Assembly (NCBI RefSeq): GCF_000422845.1
Contig: NZ_AUGV01000007.1
Coordinates: forward strand, 62,001-126,000
Origin: Oceanobacter kriegii DSM 6294
Lineage (GTDB): Bacteria > Pseudomonadota > Gammaproteobacteria > Pseudomonadales > Oceanobacteraceae
Length of the DNA stretch: 64,000 nt
Reading direction: 5' to 3'
A model generated the notes under the pieces. The model was given only the letters and a program-made list of their open reading frames with translations, was not told the origin of the DNA and ran no database searches. The translations under genes and the position numbers were made by a program. Shown here in pieces: positions 30,215-37,690 of this stretch; position 1 is the stretch's first letter, and the number at the start of each line of letters is the position of its first letter.

Positions 30215-30243
30215 AAAAAAACCGCCAAATTTGGCGGTTTTTT
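30215..30243. terminator. Bidirectional terminator
   Basis: Perfect palindrome CCGCCAAA/TTTGGCGG (30222-30237) bracketed by A7 and T6. It closes the minus-strand DUF3297 gene, whose stop is at 30301. Confidence 0.85.
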
Positions 30244-30300
30244 AATTAACCCCTGCGACCTCAACAAACACAAAAGCGCGCAGAAAGCGTAACCCATCGA

Positions 30301-30543
30301 TTACTTGTAATAGGCTTCCACTTCACCCTTCAGCTTCATCAGCATCGGACGACCGTAACGGTCTTTAGCCACTGGCGAAGACACCTTCACCCAACCTTCG
30401 CTGATGTTGTATTCCTCAACATCGTTACGCTCTTTACCCTTAAAACGAATACCAATGTCATGCTCAAAGCACGCCTCAACATAATGCGGGCTACGCGGGT
30501 TGATAGACAGGTGGTTCGGCAATTCTGGTTTGGAATCAGACAT
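30301..30543 (-). CDS. DUF3297 family protein
   Basis: An 80-residue soluble protein. The sequence LPNHLSINPRSPHYVEACFEHDIGIRFKGKERNDVEEYNISEGWVKV is the signature of the DUF3297 family, common in proteobacteria and of unknown function. The usual family length of about 80 residues fixes the start at ATG 30543, not at an upstream frame extension to 30621. It stands alone in the repeat-rich interval, followed by a strong terminator. Confidence 0.85.
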   Translation of the reverse strand: MSDSKPELPNHLSINPRSPHYVEACFEHDIGIRFKGKERNDVEEYNISEGWVKVSSPVAKDRYGRPMLMKLKGEVEAYYK

Positions 30544-30643
30544 AATCTGGTGCGACCTTATAGTCAGTTTAAGCTTCGGCGGATTGTATATGGGCAACCA
30601 CCACTGCTCAACCAACACCACACCGTCATTCCGAACAACCTCC

Positions 30644-30740
30644 TCCGGGAGCGCGGTGGTCCGGCACTTTCAAACCTGGGAGCGCGGGCGGCCCGCCCGC
30701 ATTAAAAACACACATGTGGGAGGAAGCTTGCCTCCGAACC
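30644..30740. repeat. Cluster of REP-like units (families A and B)
   Basis: Contains GGGAGCGCGGTGGTCCGGCA (30648-30667), a full family A palindrome GGGAGCGCGGGCGGCCCGCC (from 30678) and a family B unit GTGGGAGGAAGCTTGCCTCC (30716-30735). The first two together recur as a diverged block of about 49 bp at 31342-31390. Confidence 0.65.
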
Positions 30741-30787
30741 AAACATCACAGCAACCAAACGGTCCAAATCAACTCTCAAAAAACAGC

Positions 30788-31246
30788 TCACCGCAAACCC
30801 CGAATAGCCTGCTCGGCAACCTTCACAGCCTCCAGAACGTACTCATCAGCCATCAACTCACCACAAAAGCGCAACACAAGAGGATTACTTTCAGGATCTT
30901 CTGCTGGCAACGTTTTGCCATACAGCATAGGAACCGCCCCAGCCCGCTCTCGCACCACCATTGCCAAATGACCAAACGGCACCATAACGTCAGCATGCGA
31001 TAATTTGCCGTCAGAGTAGCGACCGACAATCCCATTACCCCAACTCCACGCCTGATCCTGCAACCAGTCGTTCGACTGCTCCGTCAAACAGGTAGCCATG
31101 GCAAAATCCCTGACCGACTCCGAAACGGCATCATCAGGACCATGAAAGCGCATGGAACTACAGCCCGATGACAAGGCAATCCAAAGCAACACCCCGAGAA
31201 AACCGGCAACAGCTCTCAAAGCTCCGCCCCTCTTAACGCAAGCCAT
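30788..31246 (-). CDS. Putative lipoprotein of unknown function
   Basis: Up to 152 residues, with a hydrophobic signal (GFLGVLLWIALSSGC) and lipobox cysteine at about residue 29. The mature part carries two further cysteines (ATCL near 52 and RFCGEL near 128) and no recognised motif; overall it is helical and neutral. The DFAMATCL...NPLV...C arrangement faintly recalls small periplasmic Tai4/Rap1a-type immunity proteins, but this is only a resemblance, with no effector gene nearby. It is flanked on both sides by REP-like repeats, so it is probably accessory. The exact start (31246 or an internal GTG) is uncertain. Confidence 0.6.
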   Translation of the reverse strand: MACVKRGGALRAVAGFLGVLLWIALSSGCSSMRFHGPDDAVSESVRDFAMATCLTEQSNDWLQDQAWSWGNGIVGRYSDGKLSHADVMVPFGHLAMVVRERAGAVPMLYGKTLPAEDPESNPLVLRFCGELMADEYVLEAVKVAEQAIRGLR

Positions 31247-31341
31247 CGCATTTCAACCAACGCATCACCCCTATTAAATTCACCACACGGCAACATAGCA
31301 CCATGAATGCTGGGATTCGGTGTGACAACCGATGAAATGAA

Positions 31342-31437
31342 CGCGGCGCTCCGGCACTTTCAAGCCCAGGGAACACGGGCGGCCCGCCCGACAAAACCCA
31401 ACCGTCCATCCGGGAGCGCGGTGGTCCGGCACTCCGG
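31342..31437. repeat. Diverged REP-like block
   Basis: A 49-bp segment at 31342-31390 matches 30651-30699 with scattered substitutions (CGGCACTTTCAA and GGGCGGCCCGCCCG are intact), followed by another GGGAGCGCGGTGGTCCGGCA at 31412-31431. Lies between the lipoprotein gene and mtfA. Confidence 0.6.
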
Positions 31438-31459
31438 CCGCTGGCCCGCATCAAGCGCA

Positions 31460-32296
31460 TTACAACAACGCCGCCGGATCTTGCCGATAAAACAACCCTA
31501 GCTGCTCATACACATCAGGCAACGCCTGCTTCAACACAACCGGCGCTTCAAAAAACGTCTCACTGCACACCGCAAAAAACTCCGCCGGACTGGTCAGCCC
31601 ATACAGGTCAATCGGCAGCATGCCATGCAACGCGCTCTCGCCATGCAATCCATGCTTATGCGCCTTACCTTGATGGAAATCGTGATAATGAAACACCAGC
31701 CCCTGCAACTGCAGCCAGGCCGACTCAAACACATCATGCCACTGCTGCGCACTCATACCTTTATGCAGCGGCGGCGCGCAATTAGCGCCCTGCTTCAGCA
31801 TATCCAGCTTATGGGCCAGCTCGTGAATCACCACGTTGCCGGCCTTGCCCGAACGGACGTGAGGGCCACAATGCTGAATAGCTTCCCACGATAAAATCAC
31901 CGGCCCACGCTGCCAGGCCTCGCCGCTCAACCCCGGGCCAGTTTCATGCACCACCCCATCGTCACCGCGAAACGGCCGCTTTGGGCGAAAATCCCCTTCG
32001 TACACAATCAGGGTTTGCCAGTCGTCATACCAACTAAGGCCCAGATTCAAAATCGGCACACAGGCCATGGTCGCCACTTTCAGGCAGATCGGCCCCGCCA
32101 GCTCAAAATCCCGACCCGACGCAAACACCTTGTGCACCAAAAACCGCAACGTCAGCTCAAACAACTGCTGACGTTCGGCTTCAGAATAACGCTCTAACAC
32201 CTGCCAGCCAGCGTTGACAGCATCCCAATCAGGGCGGGTGAAACCCAGCTGCTGGATATGGCGGTGTTCCAGCCAGTGTTTTATTGGTTCAAACAA
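31460..32296 (-). CDS. mtfA: MtfA-like zinc metallopeptidase (M90)
   Basis: A 278-residue cytosolic peptidase homologous to E. coli MtfA, which binds the repressor Mlc and so modulates PTS glucose genes. The zinc motif VIHELAHKLD (H158-E159-x-x-H162) and ELAGPICLKVATMACVPILNLGL, QRGPVILSWEAI, and TSPAEFFAVCSETFFEAP are family hallmarks. The start is problematic: the frame opens with TTG at 32296, no ATG is in frame upstream and no Shine-Dalgarno is seen, while AT-rich sequence of the neighbouring NACHT gene begins about 15 bp away. The original start region may have been altered. Confidence 0.85.
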   Translation of the reverse strand: MFEPIKHWLEHRHIQQLGFTRPDWDAVNAGWQVLERYSEAERQQLFELTLRFLVHKVFASGRDFELAGPICLKVATMACVPILNLGLSWYDDWQTLIVYEGDFRPKRPFRGDDGVVHETGPGLSGEAWQRGPVILSWEAIQHCGPHVRSGKAGNVVIHELAHKLDMLKQGANCAPPLHKGMSAQQWHDVFESAWLQLQGLVFHYHDFHQGKAHKHGLHGESALHGMLPIDLYGLTSPAEFFAVCSETFFEAPVVLKQALPDVYEQLGLFYRQDPAALL

Positions 32297-32340
32297 ACTG
32301 GCACCATAGAAGTATTAAAACAACAAGAAGAAGAAAAACC

Positions 32341-34098
32341 TTAAAAATCTAGAAGATCGACATTGGAATCTACTAAGTTTATATAAGCAACTTTCTCTCT
32401 ATAACGCTCAAAAACATCTTCCACATTTTTCAAATGCTCCATATGAGAAAAATCAACACCATGAAGAACAAGAAGATCGAACAAATCACACTTGTAAGTG
32501 TACGGCCCGACTCTATCGAAAACTTCATCAGCATACTCTTTCCGTCCAGGTTTTTCGACAAGGCGAAAACGTTCAATCTTCGAAGAAATCAAATTATAGG
32601 TATCATCGTAAGTAAAAAAAAGGGATTCAGACTGATCCATTTGCGTCTCAAAACCCTCTTGATTATAGTAAAAACAATGAGACTTGAGTATATCCTCTAC
32701 CCTAGCAACTTCATCCTCATTAAATTTCTCAAAGTCACGCACACCATAAAACCTCAAAATTCGCTTCAAATAAGGAATGTAAAAACCCTTCAAATAGCGA
32801 TAAGTATCAATACCACTCAAAAAACCAAGCTGCTGCCCCCACGACGAATGCGAATTAGCCATCGAAGAATAAAACCTATAAGCGAAATCATCTATCGAAT
32901 TTCTAACATAACAGGCCGAAAAATAATCCAAAACACTTTTATGAACAAATGAATACTCCATACCTTCGTAAATCAATAGAGAAGCAACTTTATTCATATC
33001 ATCAAGAAAGCCTCTAGGGTCCTGCAGACACTCGGCTCCTCTTTTTATAGAATCCGCTGCCATTTCTAGCGCGACAGATGATGGGAGAAAATTAAGCTGC
33101 TTTCGAGCTGCAATAAAACAAAAAACTTCAAAAACCTTCCGCATCTCATGATCAGACCCAGCATAAGACCTTGCTCGAACAAACCCTGGTTTCGATCTAT
33201 CGTGCTTTACCACCAATGTTTCAAATAAGTTCTCATAAAAATCAGCGTGATTTCTTGGCAACACGCCAATCGACTTATATGTCAAGACAAGCAAAGTCAT
33301 CATCAGAGGAGTTGTGAGCAAGCCCTCAATTTCACAATCACTATGTAAAATCCCATCAATTAACTGATCAGCCATATCTCTAGTGGTAATTTTCTGCAAG
33401 ATTGATTCAAAATCATCACTAGACAAAGGTTGAATATCAACAACACTATATCCCGCCATTCGATTAATAGACGTTCCTGGCCGAGAAGAAATAACAACTC
33501 GAAGTTTTTTATATTTAAAGCGTAGCTCCTCAGCCCTGAATATAAAATCCAACTGGAGATCACGAGAAACTTCGTCATACCCATCAAGAAATAAAACAAC
33601 AAAACCTTCGGACAAAAAATACTCTACCAATTCATCACTGACTTCGAACCCGAGATTAGAAAGCGCAGATGATATCAGAGCATCCAAATCTCGAACCTCA
33701 GAGAGGTACCTCAATTCAATAAACACTGGAATTCGTTCAGAGAACCTGATTTCTTGCGAACACAGGTATCTCATAAATATGGACTTCCCTTGCCCAGCGA
33801 CACCAATTACAATCAAACCCCTATCAAAATCAATCGACTCCAGCCTACCAACCGGATCTCCTCTATTTTGATTTCTTATACGTACCGGATTATAGAACTC
33901 TTTCAGATCAATCGGCTTATCAACACTCCAAACCGTTTTGACCATCGTGAAGTTAGATATTTTTGACTTTAATTCTTCAACTTTCGATTCTTCCTTAAAT
34001 CTAGCAAGCTGCCTTTTAACTCGGTCGCTCGCCTTCTCAGAAAACTTGAGCAGCAAACTTGACAAAAACTCAACTGTTACAGCTCCGACGACATCCAT
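32341..34098 (-). CDS. NACHT-domain STAND NTPase, probable anti-phage defence protein
   Basis: About 585 residues. Residues 1-60 are a short helical N-terminus with no recognised effector domain. The NACHT module follows: Walker A GVAGQGKS (99-106), Walker B VVLFLDGYDEV (167-177) with the NACHT-type D-G-Y-D-E, a sensor RVVISSRPG, LLTTPLMMTLLVLTYK, and the winged-helix signature YSFVHKSVLDYFSACYV. The last 180 residues carry no visible LRR, WD40 or TPR repeats. Bacterial NACHT proteins are known to protect against phages as single genes. ATG 34098 is preferred since GGAG lies 6 nt upstream; ATG 34110 is the alternative. The gene is visibly AT-richer than its neighbours, indicating transfer. 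Confidence 0.85.
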   Translation of the reverse strand: MDVVGAVTVEFLSSLLLKFSEKASDRVKRQLARFKEESKVEELKSKISNFTMVKTVWSVDKPIDLKEFYNPVRIRNQNRGDPVGRLESIDFDRGLIVIGVAGQGKSIFMRYLCSQEIRFSERIPVFIELRYLSEVRDLDALISSALSNLGFEVSDELVEYFLSEGFVVLFLDGYDEVSRDLQLDFIFRAEELRFKYKKLRVVISSRPGTSINRMAGYSVVDIQPLSSDDFESILQKITTRDMADQLIDGILHSDCEIEGLLTTPLMMTLLVLTYKSIGVLPRNHADFYENLFETLVVKHDRSKPGFVRARSYAGSDHEMRKVFEVFCFIAARKQLNFLPSSVALEMAADSIKRGAECLQDPRGFLDDMNKVASLLIYEGMEYSFVHKSVLDYFSACYVRNSIDDFAYRFYSSMANSHSSWGQQLGFLSGIDTYRYLKGFYIPYLKRILRFYGVRDFEKFNEDEVARVEDILKSHCFYYNQEGFETQMDQSESLFFTYDDTYNLISSKIERFRLVEKPGRKEYADEVFDRVGPYTYKCDLFDLLVLHGVDFSHMEHLKNVEDVFERYREKVAYINLVDSNVDLLDF

Positions 34099-34260
34099 GG
34101 CCCACTCCATAGCTTTATAATTTTTAGTTATTAGGACACTTCCAGTCCTGATTACGTAGATTACCAATTAAAACGCATAATATATTTCCCATTCACGATC
34201 TCAATCATCTCATTTTTTGAATCGAGTCGAGCTACTGGGATTCTCTTTTACACCGAATAG

Positions 34261-34290
34261 TGAAAATAATTCCAACTGCGGTTATTTTCA
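34261..34290. terminator. AT-rich hairpin
   Basis: TGAAAATAA (34261-34269) and TTATTTTCA (34282-34290) form a perfect 9-bp stem around a 12-nt loop; possible terminator for the DUF3592 gene or a transcript boundary of the AT-rich segment. Confidence 0.35.
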
Positions 34291-34327
34291 GCTCCAATGG
34301 GCGTAGGCACACCAAGCTAGCAATGCG

Positions 34328-34386
34328 TTCGCAGGCAAGCCTGCTCCTACAACCTGCTTATGCGGACGGGCCGTCCGCGCTCCCGG
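34328..34386 (-). repeat. REP-like units, families B and A
   Basis: TTCGCAGGCAAGCCTGCTCC (34328-34347, family B, inverted orientation) and GCGGACGGGCCGTCCGCGCT (34362-34381, then CCCGG; family A, inverted). The second is repeated exactly at 35073-35097. Confidence 0.65.
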
Positions 34387-34423
34387 AATCAAAGCAACTT
34401 CAGGAATTCAGTCCCTGCCGATG

Positions 34424-34999
34424 CTACTTCTCGGCCGCCTGCTCCACTTCCGTTGCGGGCATAAACTGCTGCAAATGCCTAATGGGTAGCAGGTACTGAA
34501 TCTGTGGCCAAACCAGTTGAATGCCGACCAATAAACCGACGATGAGCATGGCGGGCCATGCCAGATTGGAAAGACTGGGAAGTGATAATCCACCATCTTT
34601 GGCTCCGAGTACGAAGGCAAATATCAGTGCGAATACGCCGCCGAACATCAATAAGCCAACCAGCCCCTGACGGTCGCTGATGTCTTCTATGCTACGGGCG
34701 TTAGCCGGGTTGGATTTGGATACCCTAATTTTGGCCGGCTGACCGATAACGATGGTGTATTCGTCCATCATGCCAGTCGTTCCTTCTATTTCCCAAAGGC
34801 GGCCGTCGGCCTGGTAGTGGAAGATTTTGAACCAGCAAACGTTGGTTTCTCCATCACTGCGAAAGATACGTTTAACCAGTCGCACACAGGTGCCAGTCAC
34901 TTCGTATGATTGGCGGGTGAAGTTTTTATCGCTTTTTAAAAGCCACCAGCCGGCAATGAAAGCCAGTATTCCAAGGGATAACAACAGCGTCGGGATCAT
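34424..34999 (-). CDS. DUF3592-type membrane protein
   Basis: A 191-residue protein with an N-terminal helix (IPTLLLSLGILAFIAGWWLL), a soluble stretch of about 85 residues with TGTCVRLVKRIF...CWFKIFHYQADGRLWEIEGT and IGQPAKIRVSKSNPANARSI, then two membrane helices near 115-140 and 150-170. This helix - beta-domain with V-x-Y-x-P/N-P pattern - helices layout is that of DUF3592. The start ATG 34999 has AAGGAA 5 nt upstream and is better than the TTG at 35014. Function unknown. It is bracketed by identical REP-like palindromes at 34362 and 35073. Confidence 0.75.
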   Translation of the reverse strand: MIPTLLLSLGILAFIAGWWLLKSDKNFTRQSYEVTGTCVRLVKRIFRSDGETNVCWFKIFHYQADGRLWEIEGTTGMMDEYTIVIGQPAKIRVSKSNPANARSIEDISDRQGLVGLLMFGGVFALIFAFVLGAKDGGLSLPSLSNLAWPAMLIVGLLVGIQLVWPQIQYLLPIRHLQQFMPATEVEQAAEK

Positions 35000-35072
35000 G
35001 AAATTCCTTTTCAAGACTGTGGGGTTGGTCGGTGTTAGTTATACCAGATTTAAATCTCGGTTAACCATTTAT

Positions 35073-35097
35073 GCGGACGGGCCGTCCGCGCTCCCGG
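35073..35097 (-). repeat. REP-like palindrome, family A (inverted)
   Basis: GCGGACGGGCCGTCCGCGCT followed by CCCGG, exact duplicate of 34362-34386, including the flanking TAT and GAA. Confidence 0.7.
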
Positions 35098-35195
35098 AAC
35101 CAAGCCATTCGCAGAACCAAGCCACTCAAGGAATCCAGGCCGTTTCCTAATCAGGGATTCTTCTGGAATTACAGCCGCCCGCACCAACCCGCGGT

Positions 35196-36167
35196 TTATT
35201 CGCTTGCCAGCCCAAACTCCCTCAGACGGGTGTTAGTGCCGTAGTAGAAGTCGCGCAGTTTTTTCGGCACACCATTGAAGTCTGCTTCCGTGTATTCAGT
35301 AATCTTCATGCCTTTGTTAGCCAGTGCTTTGAGGGTGTTTTTCTCACGGCTTGCCAGCCCTTTGGCAGTAGCGGCTTCCGCGGCTATAAACGACTGACGT
35401 ATGGACTGACGGTTGGCTTCACTAAGGGACTCCCACCAGCTTTTCGATACAACAAACACACCCGGAAAGGCCATGTGCCGGGTCAGCATCAGATGATTGG
35501 CTTGCTGGTGCAGTTCCAGGTCGAGGGTAGAAGCAAGATCGATATCAACGGCATCTATGCTGCCTTTAACGAAGCCTTCACGAATATCCTGCAAATGAAT
35601 TGGCTGTGGGTCTGCGCCTAGCTGTCGATACCAGTTGTAAAACACGTCGTTGGGAAACGTACCAATACGCTTACCTTTCAACTCGGCGGTTGTCAGTGGT
35701 TCTGCGGTAAGAATGACTCTCATGCCCGGAAACACGTACCCCAGCACAACCATATTGTGCTGTTCCAACCCATCACGCATGGCAATCGCCTGGGTATTCG
35801 CTGCGGCCGCTCGCATACTATCGAGGGTTTTGAACTGATACGGTACCAGCCATCCGTTCAAGGATGGGTCCAGCGTCGTCAGGGAGCCAACCGCAACGAT
35901 GGCCGCCTGAAGCCGGTCCTTGCTCATCAATTCGATAATGCTGGATTCACCACGCACTTTGGCAAAGCGGGATTCACGCACGCGCATGTCGTTGCTAGTG
36001 GTGTTTTCTACCCGCTGTTTGAAGTCTTGCATCAGCCGCGACCAGCTATGATCCGGGGTGGTGATTACGCCAAAGCGCATGGTTTCTGCATGCCCTGTCG
36101 TCGCCAGCAGGCTGCACATCAGCGTGGCAGCCGCCAGGCGGGTAATTCTGTTTATTATTTTTGTCAT
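35196..36167 (-). CDS. TRAP-type (DctP) substrate-binding protein
   Basis: A 323-residue exported protein with a clear signal peptide (TRLAAATLMCSLLATTGHA, cleavage near residue 27). The mature part follows the DctP fold: MRFGVITTPDHSWSRLMQDFKQRVE, the ligand-site segment LKGKRIGTFPNDVFYNWYRQLGADPQPI, KGSIDAVDIDLAS, and WWESLSEANRQSIRQSF. It would bind an organic acid or amino acid in the periplasm, but no DctM/DctQ permease gene is adjacent, so it is an orphan and may instead present ligand to a sensor. The start ATG 36167 gives the signal peptide; longer frames add low-complexity sequence. It is divergent from the ygiW-like/two-component unit. Confidence 0.85.
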   Translation of the reverse strand: MTKIINRITRLAAATLMCSLLATTGHAETMRFGVITTPDHSWSRLMQDFKQRVENTTSNDMRVRESRFAKVRGESSIIELMSKDRLQAAIVAVGSLTTLDPSLNGWLVPYQFKTLDSMRAAAANTQAIAMRDGLEQHNMVVLGYVFPGMRVILTAEPLTTAELKGKRIGTFPNDVFYNWYRQLGADPQPIHLQDIREGFVKGSIDAVDIDLASTLDLELHQQANHLMLTRHMAFPGVFVVSKSWWESLSEANRQSIRQSFIAAEAATAKGLASREKNTLKALANKGMKITEYTEADFNGVPKKLRDFYYGTNTRLREFGLASE

Positions 36168-36454
36168 GGGGTCGTCCATTGCATGTCGTCGGCACCGGCT
36201 GGCGCTCGCTCGGTGTGGTGCCAACGCCTGCCCTTGCTGGCAATTCCCGCTACGCATCAGGGCGCGCCTGGGATACTTCAACCGCAAGCAGCAGGGATGG
36301 CGAACCAAAGCATCTAACGTCAACGCCTTCCAACCAATACAACTTGTGCGTCTATTGGCCCGTTTTCGGCCCGACTTTCGATCCCGTACCTCAGTGGACA
36401 CTGCTTAAGTCGCAAGTATGGGGTTGGAACCCGCCAGGGACTGCCCATTTATAT
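36168..36454. other. Divergent intergenic region
   Basis: Together with 36455-36552 this is a 385-bp gap between the DctP-like gene and ygiW. Open frames here are shadows without ribosome-binding sites. It must contain the promoters of both transcripts; the ygiW-proximal part holds phased repeats (next entry). Confidence 0.4.
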
Positions 36455-36499
36455 CTTTACACTCACTTCACCTTCGCTTCACCCCCACAGTGGTGCAAT
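36455..36499 (+). promoter_or_regulatory. Three 11-bp-phased direct repeats, likely OmpR-family operator, with -10
   Basis: CTTTACA (36455-36461), CTTCACC (36466-36472) and CTTCACC (36477-36483) start exactly 11 bp apart, the spacing typical of PhoB/OmpR/QseB-class sites. TGCAAT (36494-36499) lies 10 bp after the last repeat, where a -10 is expected when such a box replaces the -35. The response regulator encoded 0.5 kb downstream is the likely ligand. Confidence 0.6.
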
Positions 36500-36552
36500 G
36501 GCTGTGCGTAAACAAACAAGCGCGCAACCAACGACTCATTCTGGAGAAGGTT

Positions 36553-36936
36553 ATGAAACTGCTTACTCAATTTAAAACCAACGCTGTCACCAAAACCGCT
36601 GCTGCTCTTACGCTGGTAGCCGCTGCCTCACTGCCATCTGTTGCCTCGGCCGAATACCTGGGTCCGGATCATGTCACCGGCAAGAACCTGCAGCAGATTC
36701 TGGACAACCCTAAAGACGATCAGCCGGTGCAGCTGTCAGGTTATTTGGTGCGCAAAATCGGTGAAGAAACCTACGTTTTTTCTGACGGCAAACAGGAGAT
36801 CAATGCTGAAATTGAAAGCGAAGACTTCCCCGCCCAGCCTTTTGATGAAAACACGCCGGTACTGATCGTCGGTGAAATCGACTACGATCGCCTGCGCGGC
36901 ATCGAGGTAGATGTAGACCGCCTGACCATTCAATGA
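36553..36936 (+). CDS. YgiW-like periplasmic OB-fold (BOF) protein
   Basis: A 127-residue exported protein. After a signal peptide of about 33 residues (ALTLVAAASLPSVASA) comes the bacterial OB-fold: LQQILDNPKDDQPVQLSGYLVRKIGEETYVFSDGKQEINAEIESEDFP and VLIVGEIDYDRLRGIEVDVDRL, the pattern of the YgiW/YdeI (DUF388) family, linked in enterics to stress tolerance and virulence. GGAGAAGGTT precedes ATG 36553. In E. coli ygiW sits directly upstream of qseBC; the same order occurs here, with a response regulator and sensor kinase following after 76 bp. Confidence 0.88.
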   Translation: MKLLTQFKTNAVTKTAAALTLVAAASLPSVASAEYLGPDHVTGKNLQQILDNPKDDQPVQLSGYLVRKIGEETYVFSDGKQEINAEIESEDFPAQPFDENTPVLIVGEIDYDRLRGIEVDVDRLTIQ

Positions 36937-37012
36937 GGGTTTGCGATCCGGCCGGGGAATCTATCCACCCCGGCCCAGCCCTACTTCCCAACACAGCAAG
37001 GAAATAGCCTGT

Positions 37013-37690
37013 ATGAAGGTGCTTATTGTCGACGACAATCGACAGGTTCTCGAAACCCTGATGGACTATCTGGAAGTAAAAGACATTACCTGCGATTGCG
37101 CCTGGAATGGTGAGGCGGCGTTGGAGATCCTCAAACAGCAGCGCTTTGACGTGATCGTGATGGACATCATGATGCCCAAAATGGATGGCATTGCCGCCGT
37201 CACGGCCCTGCGAAATCAATTGAACCTGACAACGCCTATTCTATTCCTGACGGCACGGGATGCCCTCGACGACAAAACCGCTGCTTATCAAGCCGGTGGT
37301 GACGACTACCTGATCAAGCCTTTCGTTATCGACGAGCTCATTTTACGCCTGCAAGCCCTGTGTCGCAGGGGTGAGCCGAAAAACACCAACCAGCTGTCCC
37401 TTGGTGGCCTGACCTACAAAAGCCAGTCGGACCAATTTTATTGCCATCAACAGCCGTTGGAATTGGGACGAATACAATCCCGAATTCTGCAATTACTGCT
37501 GCAACAGCAACCAGCAGTAGTCAGTCGCCAGCACTTGATTGATACGGTGTGGGCCGACGAAGAACCGGATAGTGACGCGCTCAAAAGCCATATTTACGCC
37601 TTGCGGCAGACGCTGAAAAAACACACAGACAACACCATCCCCACACTTTCTACGGTACACGGAAAGGGGTACAAACTTGAGCTGGTTTGA
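37013..37690 (+). CDS. OmpR-family response regulator (QseB-like position)
   Basis: A 225-residue regulator: receiver domain with DD at 7-8, phosphoacceptor Asp51 (VMDIMMPKMDG), Thr80 and Lys102 (IKPF), and an OmpR-type winged helix (about 130-225) with SRILQLLLQQQPAVVSRQHLIDTVW and ALKSHIYALRQTLKKH...TVHGKGYKLEL. AAGGA lies 9 nt before ATG 37013. The coding end overlaps the kinase start by 14 nt. Gene order ygiW - regulator - kinase mirrors the qseBC locus; sequence alone does not show that it answers the same signal. It probably autoregulates through the phased repeats upstream of ygiW. Confidence 0.9.
   Translation: MKVLIVDDNRQVLETLMDYLEVKDITCDCAWNGEAALEILKQQRFDVIVMDIMMPKMDGIAAVTALRNQLNLTTPILFLTARDALDDKTAAYQAGGDDYLIKPFVIDELILRLQALCRRGEPKNTNQLSLGGLTYKSQSDQFYCHQQPLELGRIQSRILQLLLQQQPAVVSRQHLIDTVWADEEPDSDALKSHIYALRQTLKKHTDNTIPTLSTVHGKGYKLELV

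Larger units (their letters stand above)
34099..34423. other. Gap upstream of the NACHT gene
   Basis: 325 bp without a gene. The NACHT-proximal half is AT-rich and presumably holds its promoter; the distal half contains a hairpin and two REP-like palindromes listed separately. Confidence 0.5.

Noticed and set aside
30460-31003. Plus-strand frames over the REP-like cluster
   Set aside because: They read through palindromic repeats and antisense of the DUF3297 and lipoprotein genes; no initiation signals.
29812-31450. Repeated palindromes considered as a CRISPR array
   Set aside because: Units are of several types, irregularly spaced, in both orientations, with no constant spacer length and no cas genes.
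32434-32952. 172-codon plus-strand frame inside the NACHT gene
   Set aside because: Antisense to a gene with clear domain motifs; Lys/Ile/Thr-rich product reflects AT-rich DNA; no Shine-Dalgarno.
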